This document shows positions 56,442 through 64,000 of a stretch of DNA of 64,000 bases, in pieces. The first letter of the stretch is position 1. Every line of letters begins with the position of its first letter. Below the pieces are notes generated by a model. The model was not told where the DNA came from. It searched no databases and saw only the letters and a list, made by a program, of their open reading frames with translations. The DNA lies in NCBI GenBank assembly GCA_049840795.1, contig JASGJK010000030.1:62001-126000 (forward strand). Reading direction: 5' to 3'. This DNA is from UPXZ01 sp049840795. GTDB taxonomy: Bacteria; Bacteroidota; Bacteroidia; Bacteroidales; Paludibacteraceae. Made by a program: the position numbers and the translations under genes.

Positions 56442-56750
56442 AAAGCTAATAAATTGTAACTGAAATAATCTGGTTTTTTTCAGAATAGTGGAAAATAATT
56501 GAAAACTCTGTAAAAATCCAATATCAATACATCATAAACGTAATTAAGCATCGAATGTTCGTTATATTTGAAAAAGACGAGGTTATCGTTCTTTTTTCAG
56601 CCTACAAAATTACAATATTTTCAAGTGTTCGCAAAAGTTGGATGCTGTTTATAGTTACTATTTTTGGTTTTTTGAATAAAATTTTTATGACCATCCGCAA
56701 AATATATAGGTCGCTTTACGGATAATCATTTAAATTTCGTAGGTTTATAA

Positions 56751-59700
56751 TTATTTTACTTGCTCTGATGCACTTTCCCTTGAGGTGGTTTTAAATTCTT
56801 TTGGTGTAACTCCCGTAATTTTTTTGAATACTCTTGTGAAATAGGGTGCGTCATTATAACCTACTTTGTAGGATATTTCGGAGAGAGTATATTGTCCGTA
56901 CAATATCAACTCCTTGGCTTTGTTTATGCGGACGGTATTAATAAATTCCGATGTATTCATATCCATCAGGTTTTTAATTTTATTGTGCAGGCTCGAGCGG
57001 CTGATGTACAGTTTATCGGCTAAATACTGAACATCCAATTCTGTATTTTCAATGTTTTCTTGAATCAACGCCAAAATTTTTTCCATAAATACTTGATCGT
57101 GGTTTTTTTGTGGTATTTTTATGCCTTCCAAACGCGAAATCTCAAGTAATCTGTTTTTGAGCACACGTTGTGCATTTAGTATATTGTTGATACGTATTTC
57201 CAATTCTTCCATTGAAAACGGTTTGTAGATATATTCATCGGCACCCATTTGTAGACCTTCCAGTTTTGCTTCATTGCTTGTTTTAGCTGTGAGCATAATC
57301 ACCGGAATATGGCACAGGTTGATGTCTGTTTTGATTCTTTGACAAAGTTCGGTTCCGCTCATTACAGGCATCATAATATCGGTAATAAGTATGTCGGGTG
57401 TTTTTTTATTAATATACTCCCAAGCATCTTTTCCATTCTCAAAACATTTTGTTTTGTATGTTTCATTAAAATTTTTCTGAAGTAACATCAATAAGTCTTT
57501 GTTGTCTTCTGCTATCACAATGGTGTATTCTTTTTGTACTTCTGTTTTTTCGTTAGTTTCGTTGGTTTCGGCAAAAGAGTGCTCTCCTTTTCCTGAAATA
57601 AGATCAATGCTTGATTCTTTCGTACTTTCGTCATTATCAGTTGTCTCTTCTTCAGAAAGCGAGTAGGGTAATGTAACTATAAACTTGGCACCTTTTCCGG
57701 GTTCACTTTCTACTGTAATTTCTCCGTTGAGCAATTTTACTAAACTGGCGGTAAGCGCTAAACCAATTCCGCTGCTTTCCACCAAATCGTTTGAAAAGTT
57801 TTCGCTGTAAAATGCTTCAAAGATTTTGCCTTTTTGCTTCTCAGACAAGCCGTTTCCGCTATCTTTTACCGAAAACACAATGTTTCTGCCTATATTAAGA
57901 CTAAACTCGATGATACCATGTTGCGGAGTATATTTCACTGCGTTGGTAAGCAGATTTGTGAGTATTTTTTCCAATTTATCAAAATCAAAAAAGAGTTCGG
58001 TTTCGGTATAGCTCACCTTCATACTTAAGTTAATTTTTTTCTTTGTGAATAGCGGTCGATATACATTGATAATTTGATTGAAAAAATCAATGACATTCCC
58101 TTTTGTTAAGTTAACAACCGCATGATCCGATTCAATTTTTCTAAAATCCATCAATTGGTTCACCAAAAAGAGTAATCGTGTAGCGCTTCGTTTAATCGTT
58201 TGCCGTGTTTCTTCTTCTTCACCCTTCGGTTCGCTGTGTTTGGCAAGCATTTCTACAGATGCGATAATTATACTCAACGGAGTTTTGAACTCATGGGGTT
58301 ATGTAAGTGAAAAAATTCATCTTGTGTTGATGCAGTAAATTCAGATTCTCTTTTTCAATTTTTCCGATGGCAAGTGTCATTTTTTCTTTTTGACGGTTTT
58401 TATAAAACTGTAAGATAAAATATCCAACTGCCACAGCTAAAATAAAATATAGGAAAAACGCGAACCAAGAAGCCCAAAATGGAGGCGAAATTTTGATTGT
58501 CATCGTTCTTTCTTGACCTTGTGCATTGTTCATTTTATTTATTGCCCGGATATGAAATTCGTATTTTCCGGGTGAGATGTTGGTGTAATTCGCTTGTGTC
58601 ATTTCTGAAGCCGGTGACCAACCTTTGTCAAATCCTTCCAAATAGTATTGATATGAAATATCGCCATTCAGATAATTTACACATCCAAATTCGAGGGTAA
58701 AAGAGTTTTGATTGTAACGCAATTTGAGTTTGTCGGTAAAATCTATTTGTTTGGTCAAAATCTTGTCATCTTCTTCTGAGACAATATTTTTGTTGAAAAT
58801 TTTAAGATTAGTGAAATATACGGTAGGGACATCAACCGGAGTAAATATGGTTTTAGGATCAAACCAAGTAATACCGGTGACACTTCCAAAGTACAAAATA
58901 TCATCGTCTTTGAAATATGATTTATAATTATACTGGTTCCCGGCTATCCCTTGTTTTATGTTAAAATTCACAGCGGTTGAGTCCGACGTATTGAGCCTGC
59001 TGATTCCCTTATTTGTACTAATCCATAAAAAACCTCTATTATCCTCCAGAATTCCGTATATTACATTATCAACCAGCATATTACTTTTTACCGGAATAAA
59101 TCGCCCGGTTTTATTATTAAATTTCATTAATCCCGCATTTTTAGTTCCTATCCAGATTTGACCCTTAGAATCAATACAATGACTGATGATGGCATTACAG
59201 TTTAATCCCGAAGCATCACCTGACTGAAAATGGGTCATCAAACCTTTTTGAGTGATATCAAGAACAAAAATGCCTTTATTGTATGTGCAAAACCAAAATT
59301 TACCGTCCGGTGCTTTGAAAATATCATATACAAAACAATCGGCGAATTCGTTTTCGCGAAAGCGTGCGAATATCTGCTTCTTTTTATCGAAAATATCGAC
59401 TCCCGATAGAGTACCTATTAAGATAGAATCGTGAGAGTAGAAAGCAAGCGCAAAAACAAAATTATTGTTTAAGGACGCAGGATTATTGGATTGCTGAATA
59501 TATCTTTGAGCTTGCTTGGTGGGTATGTCTATTTTAGAGATGCCTCCCATAAAATGACCAGCCCAGCAAGTATTACCGTCCATTAATAAAGCGTGCACAT
59601 TATTTGACGAAATACTGTTAGGGCTTTGTTCGTTGAAAAGGAGATGAGAGAATGTATGCCTTTTTTTATCATATATGGCTATTCCTGCATCTTCAGTGGC

Positions 59701-60810
59701 AATCCATAAATTGCCATCAGTTCCTTTGGCTATCGTGCTAATTGCTTTCCCGTGAAGAAACCCAGCCCTGTCGTCCGGTAATATCGCGTTGAAACCGATG
59801 GTACGTGTATTGGCGACATTCACTCCGCCAAAATAAGTTGCAGCGAAGAAGAAATTTTGTTTGTTGCGAAAAACTTTATAAATGGCATTGTCATTAATCG
59901 ATTTTTCTTTATCGTCAAAAGACTGAGTGTAATGCTCGTAATTATTTGTCAGTATGTTGATAACGTATATTCCATTTTCAGTTCCTACCCAATAATCTCC
60001 CGGCATTTCTCCGTTTTCCATTGTTCTCACATAATACATTCTCAACTTTCGGCAAAGTGGTAATTGCTCGAATTGTTTGGAATATTTATTAAATTTGAAA
60101 AGTCCGTTGTCAAAGGTACCAACCCATAAATTTCCTTGTTTATCTGTACCGATATATGAAATTGCCGAGCCGAATAACTGGTTTGAAACCGAATATTTTG
60201 CAATCAATTTTCTCTTTTTGTCGAATCTGTAAATTGTATATCTCGTAAATATCCAATACGTATTTTCTGCGTCAACAGCTATGCCGTATATTTTATACTT
60301 AACGTCAAACTTTTCAAGTTTTTCCGTTTTATAATTGTATATAAAAGCTCCTTTATTTTCGGTAGAAATTAACAATTCGGTTCCAACACCTTGCCTCATT
60401 GAAATAAAATTGCCAAAAGATTGATCTTCGTAAAGGATTCGTTTGAAATTGTCTTTTGATGGAGTATAAGCAGCGAGTCCGTCTGAAGTTCCTACAAAAA
60501 GAATACTATCTGAGGTATAAACAAGGCAACTCGCCGTATACGAAGGTAATGAAGATAAATTTTGTTCAGAATAATGATATTGTTTAATATTTTGTCCATC
60601 GTACCGATTTAAACCGTTTGGGGTGGCAAACCACATAAATCCCTTTGCATCTTGGCAAATGTCAAATACGGTATTATGAGTCAGACCATTTTCATTAGTA
60701 ATATTCGTAAATATTAATCTTGATTGTCTCGCTGATACAGTGCTACTATACGTAAATATCAGGAATAAAAATATCACTTTTATTCCTGATAGTTTTTGAA
60801 CATTAATCAT
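56751..60810 (-). CDS. Hybrid two-component system regulator, frameshifted
   Basis: About 1350 residues if one extra C (plus-strand GGGG 58295-58298) is ignored; the break falls inside the His box (NFFTYITHEFKTPLS). Order: signal peptide; two-component propeller repeats in the periplasm (ITNENGLTHNTVFDICQDAK, GFMWFATPNGLNRYDGQNIK and many similar); Y_Y_Y domain (YQYYLEGFDKGWSPASEMTQ); membrane helix (FAFFLYFILAVAVGYFILQF); kinase; receiver (ILITDIMMPVMSGTELC, phospho-Asp); AraC HTH (LILYGQYTLSEISYKVGYND). These sense a glycan fragment and switch on a neighbouring PUL. Divergent from the GH43/susC pair. Confidence 0.9.
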
Positions 60811-61202
60811 AATTTGATATTATCGTTAAATTAAAGAGAATTTCAACGTTATGTACAAAAATACTCTATTCTTACTTACAAGTCAATATCTCACTTAAAG
60901 AAATAAATTTATTTTTTTGTGTTTTTTAGGTTTATCCTTGTAGTTATGTGTAAGTTTCTTTCGGTAAGAGTGTTTTGGTATTAAAATGGACAATTGTGCA
61001 AGAAATATAGATTTTTGTACAATCGTTATAGCTCCCCGTTAAATTAAATTTGCATCAACAATCTATGTAAAGCTATCATACAGAAAATATTTATTCAATT
61101 GGATAGATTTTGAAAATGCAACATACTGGATATATTGAATGTGTTATAGATTTTGCAATTGTGGTATATATTCTCAAACCAAGCTAATACCTATTTAAAG
61201 TT
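60811..61202. promoter_or_regulatory. Divergent promoter region between the regulator and GH43/susC genes
   Basis: Contains TAAATTTG at 61045-61052, a match to the TAnnTTTG -7 box, about 150 bp before the GH43 start. The region should also hold the binding site of the hybrid regulator; no repeat is obvious by eye. Confidence 0.4.
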
Positions 61203-62715
61203 ATGCATAAAATCAAATTTATATGGAGTGCATTTTTTCTAAATATTGTTAACAACATGCTCCTCAAATAATGATGAAAGTAAAAAAAATGATAATAATA
61301 AGGATTCTTTGACTATTAGCTTGGAAAATAACTGGGGAGCTGCTGGAGAAAAATTAACGATTCTGATACCTACATTGAAAACATCGGATTCAATTAATAC
61401 ACAAGTTTTTTTTGGGAATGCAAAAGCAAGTATACTTTCGGTCAACCCTCCCCATTTAAATGTGATGGTACCTGAATCATCTATTTCCAAAGTAAATGTT
61501 ACAGTGAAAATTCTTGATATGATTTCAAACTCTGTAGCTTTTAATTATATTACAAAATATCCCAAAATAAATACTATAACATTGCGCCATAGAGCAATAC
61601 CTGGAGATACACTCGTGATAAGCGGTGAGAATTTCTATGCTATTGGTAATAAGGTTCTTTTTAGCGGCAATACTGTAAATGTAACTTCTGAAAATTCTAA
61701 AGAAATTAAATTGATAATTCCTCAAAATGTAAGTAATGTTGAAAATATAGTTGTATACTGCGGTTCCCTATCTTCCAATACCGTATCATTTAACTTCTCC
61801 GTTTATTCCAATCCTATATACAATCATATCGCAGACCCGACGGTTATTAAAGCGAATGACGGCTATTTTTATGCGTATGCAACTGAAAATGCGGGCCTTG
61901 TACCTATTATAAAGTCCAAGGACCTTGTATCTTGGAGTGCCTGTGGAAGCGTGTTTAACACAGGGACATATCCTACATTTAATACGGGAAATGTATGGGC
62001 TCCCGATATTAATTATTTTAATGGGAAATATGTACTATATTTTTCAATGTCCACCTGGGGTGGAACGTGGGCTGCAGGTATAGGTGTTTCTACAGCAGAT
62101 AAACCAGAAGGTCCGTTTTCAATAGGCAAAAAAATGTTTATCAGTAGCGAAATTAACGTTGAGAATTCTATCGACCCATGTTTTGTTGAAGCTAATGGTA
62201 AAAAATACTTATTCTGGGGCAGTTTTAAGGGCATTTATACTGTTGAACTTGAGGATGACGGATTATCCGTAAAATCAGGAGCAGAAAAAATATTGATAGC
62301 AGGTACTGCTTTCGAAGGAACATATATCTATCGGCGGGGAGATTATTACTATCTTTTTGCTTCAATCGGTTCGTGTTGCAACGGTTTGAGCAGTACCTAT
62401 AAGACTGTTGTGGGAAGGTCTAAAAATCTATTCGGTCCTTATCTCAATAAAAAAGGAAATAGTATGAACAACAACGCTTATGAAATAGTGATTAAAGGCA
62501 ATGATAATTTTGTGGGTACCGGCCATAATTCAGAAATACTGACTGACGATGACGGGAACGATTGGATACTATTTCATGCTTACGATGCAAAATATCCGGA
62601 TGAGGGACGTAAATTAATGCTTGAAAAAATTACGTGGACTGACGATGGTTGGCCTACCGTTAACGACGGAAAAAACGTACCTCGGGTAAGTGCAACAAAA
62701 CCATACTTTCAATAA
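61203..62715 (+). CDS. GH43-family lipoprotein (arabinanase-like) with IPT/TIG domains, N-terminal frameshift
   Basis: About 503 residues. ATG 61203 gives a signal peptide (MHKIKFIWSAFFLNI). After one extra base near 61246-61250 the lipobox reads LTTCSSNNDES, so the protein is probably anchored to the outer membrane. Two IPT/TIG-like domains follow (~25-190). The GH43 five-blade propeller then shows IADPTVIKANDGYFYAYATE (catalytic-base Asp), NVWAPDINYFNGKYVLYFSM, ENSIDPCFVEANGKKYLFWG and AFEGTYIYRRGDYYYLFAS (acid Glu). Resembles endo-arabinanases. It precedes susC by 23 bp. Confidence 0.82.
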
Positions 62716-62738
62716 AAATAAAAACTAATATATAATCC

Positions 62739-64000
62739 ATGAAAAAGACAAAAAATCATTTAATTTTTAGTACCGCAGCATTACCTTTAAAAAGACTGTT
62801 AATGTTTATGGTACTGATAATTGTAGTTTTATGCTCCACATCAATTTCTGCTCAAAAAACAGAGCCTGTTTTTGATGTAAAAGGAAAAGTCATTGATTCA
62901 AACGGAGAACCTTTAATCGGAGTTACCATAACGTTAAAAGATACGGTGAGTACAAGGGGGGCTTTGACTGATGGGAATGGTAATTTCTTGATTACAAAAG
63001 TACCAAAAGGTAGTATGCTTACATTTACTTATATTGGTTATGTAAAAACTGAGAAAAAGTATGAAGGGCAGGATGAACTTGTAGCCATTTTGCTCGAAGA
63101 TGTAAAATCGCTCAATGAAGTTGAAATCGTTGCATTTGGTACTCAAAAAAAAGGGAGTGTTGTCGGCGCTATAACAACAATAGCACCAGCTGAACTTAAA
63201 GTAGCAAGCAGTAACCTTACAAGCTCGTTTGCAGGACGCATGGCCGGTATAATTTCTTATCAACAAAGCGGAGAACCCGGAGCCGACAATGCAGCCTTCT
63301 TTATTCGGGGTGTAACCACATTTGGTTACAATAAAAACCCTTTGATATTAATAGATAACGTAGAATTGGGAACAACGGATTTGGCAAGGTTAAGTCCTGA
63401 CGATATTGAAAGTTTTTCGATAATGAAAGATGCTACGGCTACGGCGCTTTATGGAGCTAGAGGGGCCAACGGCGTAATTTACGTAAAAACAAAAGAGGGG
63501 CGTAAAGGTAAGGCAAAATTAAACATAAGAGTCGAAAACTCATTTTCTGATGCAACCCAAGAGCTTCAAATGGCAGATGCTGTTACCTACATGAAATTAT
63601 ATAACGAAGCCGTTTTAACTAGAGATCCCTCGAAAGGACTTTATTTCTCTCAAGATAAAATAGATAGAACAGTGGCAGGTTCCGGCTCTTTGATTTATCC
63701 AGCAACGGACTGGAAACAAGAACTCTTAAAGAACTACACAACAAATCAGCGGGCCAATCTAAATATCAGCGGAGGAGGCGATGTCGCAAGATACTATGTT
63801 GCGGCATCTTTAACCCAGGACAATGGAATATTAAAGCAAGACCAAGTAAATAACTTCAACACAAACATTAAACTGAAGAAATACTCCTTACGGTCCAATA
63901 TAAACATCGACGTAACTAAGTCCACAGAGTTAATAGTGCGTTTAAGCGGCGCTTTTGACGAATATACCGGACCTGTAACTTCAGGAACATCACTATATAA
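62739..64000 (+). CDS. SusC/RagA-type TonB-linked outer membrane protein, partial
   Basis: 420 residues visible; runs off the window. The signal peptide (LIIVVLCSTSISAQ) is followed by a carboxypeptidase-like domain (FDVKGKVIDSNGEPLIGVTI). A TonB box-like stretch and plug follow (EVEIVAFGTQKKGSVVGAIT, GRMAGIISYQQSGEPGADNA, AFFIRGVTTFGYNKNPLILI-D, SIMKDATATALYGARGANGV). The barrel then starts. It imports oligosaccharides with a SusD partner expected just outside the window. Intact frame throughout. Confidence 0.93.
   Translation, partial: MKKTKNHLIFSTAALPLKRLLMFMVLIIVVLCSTSISAQKTEPVFDVKGKVIDSNGEPLIGVTITLKDTVSTRGALTDGNGNFLITKVPKGSMLTFTYIGYVKTEKKYEGQDELVAILLEDVKSLNEVEIVAFGTQKKGSVVGAITTIAPAELKVASSNLTSSFAGRMAGIISYQQSGEPGADNAAFFIRGVTTFGYNKNPLILIDNVELGTTDLARLSPDDIESFSIMKDATATALYGARGANGVIYVKTKEGRKGKAKLNIRVENSFSDATQELQMADAVTYMKLYNEAVLTRDPSKGLYFSQDKIDRTVAGSGSLIYPATDWKQELLKNYTTNQRANLNISGGGDVARYYVAASLTQDNGILKQDQVNNFNTNIKLKKYSLRSNINIDVTKSTELIVRLSGAFDEYTGPVTSGTSLY

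Noticed and set aside
1720..61250. Programmed frameshifting as the reason for the many split genes
   Set aside because: No common slippery site or downstream structure, and the genes concerned (kinase, cold-shock, PNPase neighbours) are not normally recoded. The IS3 A7 site is the one convincing programmed shift.
1..64000. tRNA or rRNA genes
   Set aside because: No cloverleaf with GTTCRANNC arm or conserved rRNA stretch was recognised on either strand by eye.

Overview
The window is Bacteroidetes DNA, most likely order Bacteroidales. The evidence is a CTnDOT-type conjugation module (traA-traQ with rteC), SusC/hybrid two-component/glycoside hydrolase clustering, type IX secretion-like C-terminal domains, TAnnTTTG-type promoter boxes and Bacteroidetes-style cold-shock and RRM proteins. 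A family-level guess (Dysgonomonadaceae- or Paludibacteraceae-like) would be inference only.

Layout. (1) 1-670: right part of an IS1595-type insertion sequence. (2) 681-6825: a 6.1 kb segment bounded by 54-bp imperfect inverted repeats. It holds a GH108 lysozyme, an excisionase-like HTH protein, a replication-initiator-like protein, a DnaC-like ATPase, an AbiE type IV toxin-antitoxin pair, and broken restriction/GHKL defence genes with two oppositely oriented target-recognition ends sharing a 31-bp inverted repeat. (3) About 6.9-43.1 kb: a CTnDOT-like conjugative transposon in poor condition. It has rteC, a TonB receptor/SDR/LuxR cargo unit, two tandem tyrosine recombinases, HTH genes, a ParB-like gene, a decayed AraC/SnoaL/SDR unit, an AT-rich integron-like cassette array (21.3-26.3 kb), and the tra operon on the minus strand from traA (41.4 kb) to traQ and an M23 peptidase (26.9 kb). 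traE is split by a 1.9 kb group II intron. No relaxase, coupling protein or traP primase is visible, so self-transfer looks unlikely. A second IS1595 copy (inverted, with a nonsense codon) and an IS3-family element sit at its right edge. (4) 44.66-64.0 kb: chromosome. It holds a broken BACON/T9SS protein, pnp, a cold-shock/RRM pair, an ECF sigma/anti-sigma pair, an RHS remnant, and a polysaccharide-use region (GH128-like enzyme, thioesterase, hybrid two-component regulator, GH43 lipoprotein, SusC cut by the window end).

How the parts relate. The tra genes would build the mating channel, the paired integrases and HTH proteins would control excision and integration, and RteC would normally activate excision. 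The right-hand genes form a glycan-sensing and uptake locus: the hybrid regulator is divergent from the GH43-susC pair.

Quality warning. About a dozen genes, in both mobile and housekeeping regions, are broken by a single-base indel, nearly all of them one extra base. This looks more like residual sequencing or assembly error than biology, so I give reconstructed full spans for those genes and state where the frame changes.
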